DNA from: Paramesorhizobium endophyticum
GTDB lineage: Bacteria > Pseudomonadota > Alphaproteobacteria > Rhizobiales > Rhizobiaceae
Direction of reading: 5' to 3'
DNA length: 64,000 nucleotides
NCBI RefSeq assembly: GCF_014640615.1
Contig: NZ_BMHH01000001.1
Span: forward strand, 1 to 64,000
Below, piece by piece: positions 8,814 to 17,006 of the stretch (positions are counted from its first letter, which is position 1; every line of letters starts with the position of its first letter). A program made the translations under genes and the position numbers. Under the pieces are notes generated by a model. That model saw nothing but the letters and a program-made list of their open reading frames with translations. It ran no database searches and was not told the origin of the DNA.

Positions 8814-10577
8814 ATGTATCGCGCCCCCATCAAGGATATCGCCCATACGCTGAAGCAGGTTGCGGGGCTGGAGGAGGCGCTTGACAATCAGCGGTTCGGC
8901 GAGCTTTCCGGCGATCTGGTCGATGCCATTCTGGACGAAGCCGGGAAATTTGCGGAAGAGCGGATCGCGCCTTTGGCGGAAGCGGGGGACAAGCATGGAG
9001 CCAAGCTGGAGAACGGAAACGTTACCACCGCGCCGGGCTGGAAGGAGCTCTATACCGATTGGGCCGCGGGCGGCTGGAACGCTCTGACAGGCGATGAAGC
9101 CTATGGCGGACAGGGCCTGCCGACCATGCTCTCCGTCGCAGTGTCGGAGATGTGGAATTCCGGTTCCCTCGCCTTCGCGCTCGCGCCAACGCTGACCATG
9201 GGCGCGGTGGAAGCCCTGGAAAAGCACGCGTCCGACGAATTGAAGGCGCTTTATCTGCCCAAGCTCATCTCCGGCGAATGGACTGGCACGATGAATCTGA
9301 CCGAGCCGCAGGCGGGCTCTGACCTTGGCGCTCTGAAGGCACGCGCGAATCGTAACGGCGACGGCACCTATTCCATCTTCGGCCAGAAGATCTTCATCAC
9401 CTATGGCGAGCACGACATGACGGACAATATCGTCCATCTGGTGCTGGCCCGCCTCCCCGGCGCGCCCGCCGGGACCAAGGGCATATCGCTGTTCCTCGTG
9501 CCGAAATTCATTCCCGATGCGGATGGTACGCCGGGCAAGCGCAACGAAGTCTATTGCGCAGGGATTGAGCACAAGCTCGGCATTCACGCCTCCCCCACCT
9601 GCACCATGATCTATGGCGACGGCACCTCGGGCGAAGGCGCGAAGGGCTGGCTCATCGGCGAGGAAAATCGCGGCCTCGCCTGCATGTTCACGATGATGAA
9701 CAATGCCCGCCTGCTCGTCGGCATTCAGGGCGTGGCGGTGGCGGAAGCGGCATATCAAAAGGCTTTGGCCTTTGCGAAAGAGCGGCGGCAGGGCCGCGCG
9801 CCTGGTTTCAAAGGCGAAGGCATGAGCCCGATCATCGAGCATCCCGATATCCAGCGTACGCTGCTGACCACGAAAGGGCTGACGCAAGCCGCCCGCGCCA
9901 TCGCCTATGCCTGCGCCCATGCGCTCGATATGGCGCGCGTATCCACAGACGAAGCGCGGCATTGGGCCGACCGCGCGGGCCTGCTGACACCGGTTGCGAA
10001 AGCTTTTGGCACGGATATTGGCGTCGAGGCCGCTTCGCTCGGCATTCAGGTGCATGGCGGCATGGGCTTCATCGAGGAAACCGGCGCGGCGCGGCTGCTG
10101 CGCGACGTGCGCATCACGCCGATCTATGAAGGCACCAACGGCATTCAGGCCATCGATCTGGTGCAGCGGAAATTGCCGCTCGACAAGGGCGAGCATGTGA
10201 GGGGCTATATCGCGGAGTTGCGGGCGATTGCGGATGAAGCAGCGGCGAGCAACCGCGCCGATCTCGGCAACAGCGCCGCCTGCCTTTCCGCCGCGCTTGC
10301 CGATCTGGAAGAAACGACAACTTACCTGCAACAGGCGCTCGGTGACGGTCTCCTTACAGATGCGCTCAGCGGCGCGACGCCTTATCTGCGGCTGTTCGGG
10401 CTGGCTGCCGGCGGCGCTTACCTCGCCAAGGGCGCGCTGGTGGATGACGATGCGACCCGCGCGGCGCTTTGCCGGTTTTATGCGGAGAATTTGCTGAATG
10501 AAACGGCGGCGCTGAAGGATCGTGTCATCAACGGCGCTGCGAGCCTCATCGCCGCCGGCGCAGCCTTGCGGGACTAA
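8814..10577 (+). CDS. Acyl-CoA dehydrogenase of the DmdC type
   Basis: This is an FAD-dependent acyl-CoA dehydrogenase of 587 residues. The domain order is the N-terminal helical domain (about 40-155), middle beta domain (about 160-285, with MNLTEPQAGSDL), C-terminal helical domain (about 290-450) and an extra C-terminal domain (about 465-587). The extra domain places it with the long 3-methylmercaptopropionyl-CoA dehydrogenase-like group, many of which simply act on fatty acyl-CoAs. The catalytic-base region YEGTNGIQAIDL is intact. ATG 8814 follows GGAGGAG. An enoyl-CoA hydratase follows on the same strand, so a beta-oxidation role is plausible. The true substrate is unknown. Confidence 0.92.
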   Translation: MYRAPIKDIAHTLKQVAGLEEALDNQRFGELSGDLVDAILDEAGKFAEERIAPLAEAGDKHGAKLENGNVTTAPGWKELYTDWAAGGWNALTGDEAYGGQGLPTMLSVAVSEMWNSGSLAFALAPTLTMGAVEALEKHASDELKALYLPKLISGEWTGTMNLTEPQAGSDLGALKARANRNGDGTYSIFGQKIFITYGEHDMTDNIVHLVLARLPGAPAGTKGISLFLVPKFIPDADGTPGKRNEVYCAGIEHKLGIHASPTCTMIYGDGTSGEGAKGWLIGEENRGLACMFTMMNNARLLVGIQGVAVAEAAYQKALAFAKERRQGRAPGFKGEGMSPIIEHPDIQRTLLTTKGLTQAARAIAYACAHALDMARVSTDEARHWADRAGLLTPVAKAFGTDIGVEAASLGIQVHGGMGFIEETGAARLLRDVRITPIYEGTNGIQAIDLVQRKLPLDKGEHVRGYIAELRAIADEAAASNRADLGNSAACLSAALADLEETTTYLQQALGDGLLTDALSGATPYLRLFGLAAGGAYLAKGALVDDDATRAALCRFYAENLLNETAALKDRVINGAASLIAAGAALRD

Positions 10578-10580
10578 CTC

Positions 10581-10724
10581 CTCCCTCCCCCTTGCGGGGA
10601 GGGTGGCCCGAAGGGTCGGGTGGGGTGGTGACGTTTACGCCACTATCTCCAGCCAAAGCGCAAACGTCACCACCCCCATCCGCCCGCTAACGCGGGCACC
10701 TTCCCCGCAAGGGGGAAGGAGGGC
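10581..10724. repeat. Family A interspersed repeat
   Basis: This is a full 144-bp copy between the acyl-CoA dehydrogenase and enoyl-CoA hydratase genes. The left half is TTGCGGGGAGGGTGGCCCGA; the right half ends CCCCGCAAGGGGGAAGGAGG. It would be transcribed if the two genes share an mRNA. Confidence 0.85.
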
Positions 10725-10762
10725 GCATAGCCGGAACCGGCGCATCAAGGAGAGAAACTCTC

Positions 10763-11512
10763 ATGTCCGAACACATCCACATCGAACGGCAGGACGCGGT
10801 GCAGATCATCCGCATGGCGCGGCCCGAGAAGAAAAACGCCCTCACCCGCGCCATGTATGCGTCCATGGCCGAGGCGCTGCGCAAGGGCGATGCGGACGAT
10901 GCCGTCCGTGTCCATGTGCTTTTTGGCGCGCCCGGCGCGTTTTCCGCCGGAAACGACATGCAGGATTTCATGGCTGCGGCGAGCGGAGGGAGCCTCGGCG
11001 CGGAGGTGCTCGATTTTCTGAACGCGCTTTCCACCGCGAAAAAGCCTGTTGTCTCGGGCGTGGACGGCCTTGCCATCGGCATCGGCACCACGATCCATCT
11101 CCATTGCGACCTGACCTTCGCCACGCCTCAATCCCTGTTCCGCACACCCTTCGTCAATCTGGGCCTTGTGCCGGAGGCGGCGTCGAGCCTGCTGGCTCCC
11201 CGTTTGATGGGCTATCAGAAGGCGTTTGCGCTGCTGGCATTGGGCGAAGGGTTTTCGGCGGAAGCGGCGAAGGAAGCCGGGATCGTTCATCGCATCGTCC
11301 CGGCGGAAGAGCTTGAACAAGCCACGCTCGAAGCCGCCCGCGCCATTGCTGCCCGGCCTCCAGAGGCGATGCAGATCACCAAGGCGCTGCTGCGCGGGCC
11401 GGATGAGCCGGTTGGGGACCGCATTGCGCGGGAGGCCCGGCATTTCGCAGAGCGGTTGACTTCGCAGGAAGCGCGCGAGGCGGTGGCGGCGTTTTTGGCG
11501 AAGAAGCGGTGA
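10763..11512 (+). CDS. Enoyl-CoA hydratase/isomerase family protein
   Basis: This is a crotonase-fold enzyme of 249 residues. The oxyanion-hole segments are visible as FGAPGAFSAGNDMQDF (about 53-68) and VDGLAIGIGTTIHLHCDL (about 100-117). The position of the usual catalytic Glu near GLVPEAASS (about 134-142) is also conserved. It probably hydrates or isomerises an enoyl-CoA in fatty acid or related degradation. It follows the acyl-CoA dehydrogenase, separated by a family A repeat. ATG 10763 is preceded by AAGGAGAGAA. Substrate specificity cannot be assigned. Confidence 0.92.
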   Translation: MSEHIHIERQDAVQIIRMARPEKKNALTRAMYASMAEALRKGDADDAVRVHVLFGAPGAFSAGNDMQDFMAAASGGSLGAEVLDFLNALSTAKKPVVSGVDGLAIGIGTTIHLHCDLTFATPQSLFRTPFVNLGLVPEAASSLLAPRLMGYQKAFALLALGEGFSAEAAKEAGIVHRIVPAEELEQATLEAARAIAARPPEAMQITKALLRGPDEPVGDRIAREARHFAERLTSQEAREAVAAFLAKKR

Positions 11513-11537
11513 AAATGAAATGTTGGCGGGACAGTAA

Positions 11538-11694
11538 CCCCCCTCTGTCCTGCCGGACATCTCCCCCACAAGGGGGGAGATTGGCTGTGAGGTCTGCTTT
11601 CGCTAATCGCCAACGTTAAAGAATAGAGTGCCATCATCAATGAAGCCCAATCTCCCCCCTTGTGGGGGAGATGTCCGGCAGGACAGAGGGGGGT
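11538..11694. repeat. Family B inverted-repeat element (GTCC/GGAC variant)
   Basis: Two arms, CTCTGTCCTGCCGGACATCT and its complement, flank a spacer of about 60 bases, giving a 157-bp imperfect palindrome. Each arm also contains a small hairpin GTCC-tgcc-GGAC. It lies between the enoyl-CoA hydratase and ArsR genes. Confidence 0.9.
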
Positions 11695-11771
11695 GTTCCA
11701 CGCGCTACCCTCCAAACAATCTGCAAATCCCTCCCTTGCGAATCACATAAGTCTATGCTTATCTGTGATTC

Positions 11772-12086
11772 ATGACAGACACCGACATATTCCGAGCCCT
11801 TGCCGACCCCACCCGCCGCGCGATCTTCGAGAAGCTTGCCGCGGGCAGCATGAATGCGAGCGCTTTGCGGGAGGGGATGGAGATCAGCCAGCCGGCGATG
11901 TCACAGCATCTTTCGGTTCTGCGGAGCGCCCGGCTTGTGAAAGAACAGCGGCAGGGGCGTTTCGTGAATTACGAGGTCGATCCCGAGGGGCTGGCGCTCA
12001 TCGCCGACTGGCTGGCGAAATATCGCGCCTACTGGCCGCAGCGCATCGAAGCGCTCAAGGTCTTGCTGAAGGATATGGATCAATGA
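11772..12086 (+). CDS. ArsR-family transcriptional regulator
   Basis: This is a 104-residue winged-helix repressor of the ArsR type. It begins FRALADPTRRAIFEKLA (about 6-22), and the recognition region is M-E-I-S-Q-P-A-M-S-Q-H-L-S-V-L (about 36-50). No metal-binding cysteines are present, as in the metal-independent members that sit next to SRPBCC genes. Its stop overlaps the start of the next gene by four bases (ATGA), so the two are translationally coupled and probably act in one circuit. Confidence 0.9.
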   Translation: MTDTDIFRALADPTRRAIFEKLAAGSMNASALREGMEISQPAMSQHLSVLRSARLVKEQRQGRFVNYEVDPEGLALIADWLAKYRAYWPQRIEALKVLLKDMDQ

Positions 12087-12430
12087 GCGCCGAACAGGAC
12101 GATACCATAGAGATGGAATTCGAGCTCGCCGAGCCGCCGCACAAGGTCTGGCGCGCGATCAGCATTCCCGAATTCCGGCAGAACTGGCTGCCTGATGCCG
12201 CGCTGGCCGATATGGAGGCAGCCAGCGTGACGCAGGGCGAAGAAGTCAGCTACCGGATGCGGGAGACGGAAGCGCCCTTCACCGAAAGCCTCGTCACCTT
12301 CCGCATCGCCCCGAACGACAATGGCGGGACTTGCCTGCGGGTCATCCATGAGGTGACCGGCATAAGGGGCAAGCGGATGGAACCGACCGCGGCCAACAGC
12401 AACAGCCCGGTCCTCATGCTCGCCGCCTGA
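12083..12430 (+). CDS. SRPBCC (START-like/AHSA1) domain protein
   Basis: This 115-residue protein has the SRPBCC ligand-binding fold: an early [15 protein letters not shown] strand-helix (about 12-26) and the usual strand pattern afterwards. It starts at the ATG that overlaps the ArsR stop. ArsR/SRPBCC pairs are common in Proteobacteria, but the ligand is generally unknown. The C-terminus is short compared with AHSA1 proteins of about 150 residues, and the final long helix appears to be missing or reduced. Confidence 0.8.
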   Translation: MSAEQDDTIEMEFELAEPPHKVWRAISIPEFRQNWLPDAALADMEAASVTQGEEVSYRMRETEAPFTESLVTFRIAPNDNGGTCLRVIHEVTGIRGKRMEPTAANSNSPVLMLAA

Positions 12431-12473
12431 CGCGGCAGGACATACGCCAACATTTGAAGATTGGAGTTCGCCG

Positions 12474-13073
12474 ATGCGCGAAGCGATGCAACTCGTCCCC
12501 ATGGTCGTGGAACAATCCTCAAGAGGGGAACGGTCCTTCGACATCTATTCCCGTCTTCTTCGCGAAAGGATCATCTTCCTGAACGGAGAGGTGAACGACA
12601 CCGTTTCGGCGCTCGTCTGCGCGCAGTTGCTGTTTTTGGAGGCGGAGCACCCGAAGAAGCCGATCCACCTCTATATCAATTCGCCCGGCGGCGTGGTGAC
12701 CAGCGGCCTTGCCATGTACGACACCATGCGCCTCATCCGCGCGCCGGTGCATACGCTCTGCATGGGCACGGCGCGCTCGATGGGATCATTCCTGCTGATG
12801 GCGGGCGAACCCGGCCAGCGCGTCGCCCTGCCCAATTCGAGCATCCACATCCACCAGCCCTTGGGCGGGTATCAAGGGCAAGCCTCCGACATTCTCATCC
12901 ATGCCGAGGAAGCGCTGAAAACCAAGCAGCGGATGACCCGGTTATACGCCGAGCATTGCGGGCGATCCTACGAAGAATTCGAAAAAGCCATGGACCGCGA
13001 CTTCTTCATGACGGCGGAAGAAGCCGTGGAATGGGGGCTGGTGGACCGGGTGCTGAGGGTTCGGGAGGAGTAA
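12474..13073 (+). CDS. ClpP-family serine protease (ClpP paralogue)
   Basis: This is a proteolytic subunit of an ATP-dependent Clp protease, 199 residues. The catalytic triad is in place: Ser102 in TARSMGS, His127 in SSIHIHQP and an Asp near 174-176 (MDRDFF). The motif YINSPGG (67-73) is also intact. The sequence departs from housekeeping ClpP at the catalytic serine (ARSMG instead of AASMG) and has no obvious clpX or lon neighbour. It is therefore probably a second clpP copy. It follows the SRPBCC gene by 43 bases and may share its transcript. Confidence 0.9.
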   Translation: MREAMQLVPMVVEQSSRGERSFDIYSRLLRERIIFLNGEVNDTVSALVCAQLLFLEAEHPKKPIHLYINSPGGVVTSGLAMYDTMRLIRAPVHTLCMGTARSMGSFLLMAGEPGQRVALPNSSIHIHQPLGGYQGQASDILIHAEEALKTKQRMTRLYAEHCGRSYEEFEKAMDRDFFMTAEEAVEWGLVDRVLRVREE

Positions 13074-13108
13074 AGCGCAGTCGGATAACTGCCTTGTGGA
13101 CGGGCTCG

Positions 13109-13257
13109 CGCCCTCCTTCCCCCTTGCGGGGAAGGTGCCCGCGTTAGCGGGCGGATGGGGGTGGTGACGCTTGCGCTTTTGCTGGAGACATAGAGTAAAC
13201 GTCACCACCCCCACCCGACCCTTCGGGCCACCCTCCCCGCAAGGGGGAGGGAGGAGC
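13109..13257. repeat. Family A interspersed repeat, inverted orientation
   Basis: This copy runs right half first (GGGGAAGGTGCCCGCGTTAG) and left half second (CCCGACCCTTCGGGCCACCC). It separates the convergent clpP and DUF6101-like genes and may help terminate both. Confidence 0.85.
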
Positions 13258-13260
13258 GTC

Positions 13261-13827
13261 CTACCTCCGCGCAATAATCTCCGTCCCCGACACCACCAGC
13301 CGCACCCCCAGATTGCCGGTCTTGCGGCGGGCGAGGAAGCGGGGGCGGCGGCGGCGGGGTTCCTGGCCCTGGCGGCGCGGCTGCGGCTGCGAGACGCCGA
13401 CCGGGCCCATGCTTTCCTCGAGCGGACGGGCGACGCCGTCTTCTTCCACCAGCATCATGGGCAGGTTGAAGGCGGCGGACCAGGCGCGCCAGTCGGCGGC
13501 CACGTCATCGAGGTCATGCGCCACCAGAAGCGGCACGGACAGCTGCGGATCCGCGTGCATCAGTTCCAGCGTGACGGTGATACCGCCAAACTCATCTTCC
13601 ACCGCGCGGGCCGTAACGCCCTGAAACGCGCGGGCGGGCAGAGCAATGGACATGGGCACCCCGCTTTCCGGCAGAATGCGGCGGATCACCGCGCCGCGCT
13701 CGGTAATGGTGAAGGTGACATCGCCCTCCTCATCCCGCGCGGCGTAGGTCACCACCTGCGGGAATTGAAAAGGATCGAGCCGCAATTCGCGGCCTGCCCA
13801 AACTGGCTTCAGCCCTTGGTTCATCAT
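13261..13827 (-). CDS. DUF6101-like protein, Hyphomicrobiales-specific
   Basis: This is a 188-residue protein of unknown function. The first 130 residues are mixed strands and helices with an acidic stretch (LLVAHDLDDVAADWRAW). The last 60 residues are strongly basic (RRQGQEPRRRRPRFLARRK), suggesting nucleic-acid or membrane contact. I recognise it as similar to conserved rhizobial proteins (DUF6101) from memory only. The gene is preceded by a long leader carrying three small hairpins (13857-13931), so post-transcriptional control is likely. Confidence 0.7.
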   Translation of the reverse strand: MMNQGLKPVWAGRELRLDPFQFPQVVTYAARDEEGDVTFTITERGAVIRRILPESGVPMSIALPARAFQGVTARAVEDEFGGITVTLELMHADPQLSVPLLVAHDLDDVAADWRAWSAAFNLPMMLVEEDGVARPLEESMGPVGVSQPQPRRQGQEPRRRRPRFLARRKTGNLGVRLVVSGTEIIARR

Positions 13828-13856
13828 GTTTCTGTACGCCTCTGTCTCTCCTGAGA

Positions 13857-13931
13857 GCCGGTGTTCCGGTCTCCCTGCCGTCTCGGTGCCGGTTTTCCGG
13901 TCTCCCGCTTATCTTCGGGCCGTTCCCGGCC
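13857..13931 (-). promoter_or_regulatory. Three-hairpin 5' leader of the DUF6101-like gene
   Basis: Reading on the minus strand there are three 4-5 bp hairpins with four-base loops: GGCCG-ggaa-CGGCC (13918-13931), CCGG-aaaa-CCGG and CCGG-aaca-CCGG. The last two sit in 19-bp units (GGGAGACCGGAAAACCGGC type, 13888-13906 and 13857-13875). These units differ at one base and are spaced 31 bases. The block ends 30 bases before the start codon. No known riboswitch fits. Confidence 0.5.
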
Positions 13932-14157
13932 TCGTTGACTGAGAGAATAAGCGCGCTTTATTACCGGAGCGCTTAATTAGTTCAGTTAAATTTTCCTGAT
14001 TTGGCAGATGGTTAGCAGAATGAAACCGGGTGTAAGGTTCTGGTAAGCATCAGGCGGGCCATTGCGCCTAACTTGTTTATAAACTGCTGAAGAAAAACTT
14101 CTTCACAATTTTATTACACTTGTTCTAATGTCGCGAAATCGAGAGCGGAAGCAGCAG
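13932..14157. other. AT-rich intergenic stretch, no gene seen
   Basis: This is part of the 620-base gap upstream of the DUF6101-like gene. It is AT-rich compared with the rest of the window and probably contains the promoter of that gene. One fold-back, GAAGAAAAACTTCTTC, occurs near 14090-14105. No convincing open frame or RNA family was recognised. Confidence 0.5.
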
Positions 14158-14223
14158 GCGTCGGGAGCCAGCCCCGACGCGCTGGCGAAGATGGGCTACG
14201 CCAGCGCAGGCGAGCGCCTCGCC
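14158..14223. other. Three consecutive perfect hairpins
   Basis: GCGTCGGG-agccagc-CCCGACGC (14158-14180), GCTGGCG-aagatgggcta-CGCCAGC (14181-14205) and GGCGAG-cgc-CTCGCC (14209-14223) follow one another without gaps of more than three bases. They could be structured RNA on either strand. They precede a 28-codon frame on the plus strand. Confidence 0.45.
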
Positions 14224-14242
14224 CTCGAACGGAGTGAAACTG

Positions 14243-14329
14243 ATGCGCATAACCATCAGGATCACGCTGACGATAAAGAAAACCCGCACGGGCTGGCAAG
14301 CTATCGTGCGGGTTCATATCTTCATCTAA
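14243..14329 (+). CDS. Possible 28-residue microprotein
   Basis: This short frame has a good ribosome site (GGAG at 14231, eight bases before ATG 14243). It encodes an alternating pattern, MRITIRITLTIKK, then a turn, then AIVRVHIFI. Seven Ile and five Thr in 28 residues would favour a two-strand beta hairpin. It is followed by no gene on the same strand, so it is not an obvious attenuator leader. Its second half overlaps the stem of a minus-strand terminator. The composition may therefore be partly forced by that structure. Coding status is uncertain. Confidence 0.25.
   Translation: MRITIRITLTIKKTRTGWQAIVRVHIFI
14272..14314 (-). terminator. Rho-independent terminator on the minus strand
   Basis: A perfect 10-bp stem, AACCCGCACG/CGTGCGGGTT, with a 14-base loop (14281-14314) is followed on the minus strand by TTTCTTTAT. 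It is placed about 130 bases after the stop codon of the FAD-linked oxidase gene, whose transcript it should end. Confidence 0.8.
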
Positions 14330-14447
14330 GCGTTGGGCTGGGGGAGAAATCTCCCAGCTCACTTCGGTAATTTACTACGCAACATGCGTAGTTTCAAGAT
14401 CAGCGTACGCATCCCGCGTAATTTTCCGAATCCCTTCGGAAGAAAAC
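14315..14447 (-). other. Structured 3' region or sRNA candidate after the FAD oxidase gene
   Basis: Between the stop codon and the terminator the minus strand carries successive hairpins: TTCCGAA-ggga-TTCGGAA, CTACGC-atgtt-GCGTAG and GGGAGA-tt-TCTCCC. This is unusually structured for a 3' untranslated region. Either a long 3' UTR or a separate small RNA ending at 14272 would fit. No family was recognised. Confidence 0.4.
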
Positions 14448-15878
14448 TCAGATCACCTTGCCCGGATTCATGATTCCCGCCGGGTCGAATGCCGCCTTGA
14501 TCTTTTTCATCAAGGCCAGCGCCACCGGGTTCTTGAAATGCACGAGTTCCTCGCGCTTCAGCTGGCCGATGCCATGCTCGGCGGAGATAGAGCCGCCATA
14601 GCGCGCGACGATGGTGTGGATGCGGTGGTTGACTTCGCCCCAGTGGGCGAGGAAGGCCTGCTTGTCGGCGCCTACCGGCTGCGAGATGTTATAATGCAGA
14701 TTGCCGTCGCCCATATGGCCGAAGCAGACGATGCGCGCGCCCGGGATCATCTCCTCTACCGCGCTGCCCGCTTCCTCGATGAAGGCGGGGATGGAGGCGA
14801 CGGGCACGGAGATGTCATGCTTGATCGAGCCGCCCTCGGGCTTCTGCGCCCAGGACATCTCCTCGCGCATTTTCCAGAACATCTTTTCTTGAGCGACGCT
14901 TTCGGCAATCGCCGCGTCCTGTACCAGGCCCGCCTCATAGGCTTCCGTCAGGATCGTTTCGAGGACGGCGCGGGCATCGTCGGACGAGCGTGAGGAGGAA
15001 ATATCGATGAGCGCATACCAATCATGCGGGTTTTCCAGCGGGTCGCGCACGCCCTCGACATGGCGCACGGTGAACTCCACGCCGATGCGCGGCATCAGTT
15101 CGAAGCCAGTGAGCGCGGGCCCGGCATGTTCCGCAGCAAGGCCCAGCAGCTTCAGCGCATCATCAGGGCTTTTCAAACCGGCATAGGCGACGCCCTTGCC
15201 CTTGGGCTGCGGGTAAAGCTTCATGACGGCAGCAGTGATGACGCCAAGCGTGCCTTCCGCGCCGATGAAAAGGTCCTTCAGATCGTAGCCGGTGTTGTCT
15301 TTCTTCACATAGCGCAAATCCTCGAGAATCTCGCCGGTCGGCAGCACCACCTCCAGCCCAAGGCAGAGCTCACGCGTGTTGCCATAGGCGAGCACCGCCG
15401 TGCCGCCCGCATTGGAGGAAAGATTGCCGCCGATCTGGCAGGAGCCTTCCGCGCCGAGCGAGAGCGGAAAGAGCAGGCCCGCTTCCGCCGCCGCATCCTG
15501 CAGGTTTTTCAGCACCACGCCCGCCTCCACAGTCGCCAGATGGCCGGCGGTGTCGATGTTGCGGATACGGTTCATGCGCGACAGCGACAGGATGATCGCG
15601 CGACCGCTGCCATCGGGCTGCTGCGCGCCGACAAGGCCGGTATTGCCGCCCTGCGGAACGATGGGGGTGCCGGTCTCTGTGGCGAGCTTGAGGATTTGCG
15701 CAACTTCCTCCGTCGAGCCTGGGCGCAGCACCATCGCAGCGCGGCCATGGTAGAGGTCGCGCTGCTCGACGAGGTAGGGCGCGATGTCGTTGGCGTCGCG
15801 GACCGCATTCTTCTCGCCGACAATGGCGGCGAAACGGTCGAGAACGGCGTTATCGGGAATTGCCGGCTGTAACGTCAT
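14448..15878 (-). CDS. FAD-binding oxidoreductase (D-2-hydroxyacid dehydrogenase type)
   Basis: This is a flavoprotein of 476 residues in the FAD_binding_4 / FAD-oxidase C family, which includes D-lactate and D-2-hydroxyglutarate dehydrogenases. The FAD-binding region has the P-Q-G-G-N-T-G-L-V-G loop (about 75-84) and GGNLSSNAGG (about 150-159). The C-terminal half has the HMGDGNLHYN motif with metal/substrate histidines (about 390-399) and SAEHGIG (about 432). It is probably a cytosolic or membrane-peripheral 2-hydroxyacid dehydrogenase passing electrons to a quinone or ETF. The substrate is not determinable. Confidence 0.92.
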   Translation of the reverse strand: MTLQPAIPDNAVLDRFAAIVGEKNAVRDANDIAPYLVEQRDLYHGRAAMVLRPGSTEEVAQILKLATETGTPIVPQGGNTGLVGAQQPDGSGRAIILSLSRMNRIRNIDTAGHLATVEAGVVLKNLQDAAAEAGLLFPLSLGAEGSCQIGGNLSSNAGGTAVLAYGNTRELCLGLEVVLPTGEILEDLRYVKKDNTGYDLKDLFIGAEGTLGVITAAVMKLYPQPKGKGVAYAGLKSPDDALKLLGLAAEHAGPALTGFELMPRIGVEFTVRHVEGVRDPLENPHDWYALIDISSSRSSDDARAVLETILTEAYEAGLVQDAAIAESVAQEKMFWKMREEMSWAQKPEGGSIKHDISVPVASIPAFIEEAGSAVEEMIPGARIVCFGHMGDGNLHYNISQPVGADKQAFLAHWGEVNHRIHTIVARYGGSISAEHGIGQLKREELVHFKNPVALALMKKIKAAFDPAGIMNPGKVI

Positions 15879-15893
15879 GATACCTACCTTATT

Positions 15894-16856
15894 CTATTCT
15901 CTCGGCGCGGCGGCGCGGGCGAGACGGTCGTTGATGGCTTCGCCCAGCCCGTCATGGGGGATCGGCTCGACAGCGATGACGCCAGCGCCCGCCGCGTCGA
16001 GACGCTTCATGTAATCAAAGAGATGCACGGCCGCTTCGCGCAAGTTCCCCGTTTCGCTGAGATTAAGAAGATGCGAGGCCTGTTCCGCACCCTTGGCTCG
16101 TGTCGACCCAAAGGCCAGCAGCGCCTCGCCGGGTTCGATTTCGCGCGCATTGAGGCGCATGGCGGCGCGGGGGGCATAATGGGACGCAAGCATGCCGGGG
16201 GCCTGGATCGCGGCGCGCTGGTCGAGCCGATGGAGTTTTCGGCCCGTCAGCGCCTCGATCTCTTCCGCAGCCAGACCGCCGGGGCGCAACAGCGATATCG
16301 TGTCGCCCTCCACCTTGATAATGGTCGATTCCAGCCCGACCGGGCATGGGCCGGCGTCGAGGATCATGTCCAGTTTCGCGCCCAGATCGTCGGCCACGGC
16401 TTCCGCGCTCGTCGCGCTGATGCGGCCGGAGGTGTTGGCGCTGGGAGCGGCGAGCGGGCGGTCCAGCATGGCGATGATTTCACCCACAGGCCCGCGCGGC
16501 ATGCGTACCGCGAGCGTGGAGAGTCCCGCCGTGACCAGCGGATGGACGGCGGCGGTTTCCTTCAAGGGCAGAACCAGCGTCAACGGGCCCGGCCAGAAGG
16601 CGTCGATCAGGCAGCGGGAGAGCGGATCGATTTCAACGAAGCGCTCGGCCATGGCGACGCTCGACACATGACAGATAAGCGGATTGAAGCGCGGGCGACC
16701 CTTGGCCTCGAAGATCTTAGCTACACCCATGCCATTGGTGGCGTCGGCGGCAAGGCCGTAAACTGTCTCGGTGGGAATGGCGACAAGCCCGCCATCGCCC
16801 AAGATCCGCGCCGCGCAGGCGAGCGCCTCGTCATCGATTTTCGCGATATCGGCCAC
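15894..16856 (-). CDS. L-threonylcarbamoyladenylate synthase (Sua5 type)
   Basis: This enzyme makes threonylcarbamoyl-AMP from threonine, bicarbonate and ATP for the t6A37 modification of tRNAs. The YrdC domain spans about 10-200, starting with a KIDD segment and containing the V-A-I-P-T-E-T-V-Y-G-L motif (about 25-35) and S-A-N-x-S-G (about 138-143). A C-terminal Sua5 domain (about 215-320) makes it the long Sua5/TsaC1 form rather than short TsaC. It lies 15 bases downstream of the FAD oxidase start in the same orientation, and an operon is possible. Confidence 0.93.
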   Translation of the reverse strand: MADIAKIDDEALACAARILGDGGLVAIPTETVYGLAADATNGMGVAKIFEAKGRPRFNPLICHVSSVAMAERFVEIDPLSRCLIDAFWPGPLTLVLPLKETAAVHPLVTAGLSTLAVRMPRGPVGEIIAMLDRPLAAPSANTSGRISATSAEAVADDLGAKLDMILDAGPCPVGLESTIIKVEGDTISLLRPGGLAAEEIEALTGRKLHRLDQRAAIQAPGMLASHYAPRAAMRLNAREIEPGEALLAFGSTRAKGAEQASHLLNLSETGNLREAAVHLFDYMKRLDAAGAGVIAVEPIPHDGLGEAINDRLARAAAPRE

Positions 16857-17006
16857 TGTTGTGCTCCTGTCGCCCTTTGCCTACACAAGGGCAGGACGCG
16901 GCGCAAGAAGGGCGCGTAATCGGTAAAATTTGAAATATCGCGGAGACGGGATGGAAATGTCCGGATGCTAGGACATCTGCATGTGGGTCCATGCGGGGGA
17001 CGAATA

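Noticed and set aside
8727-10331. 534-codon open frame on the minus strand
   Set aside because: It is antisense to the acyl-CoA dehydrogenase, whose domains are intact. The translated frame is low-complexity Arg/Ala/Gly-rich.
14243-14314. Attenuator with Ile/Thr-rich leader peptide for an ilv or thr operon
   Set aside because: No amino acid biosynthesis gene follows on the plus strand, and the hairpin has its T run only on the minus strand.
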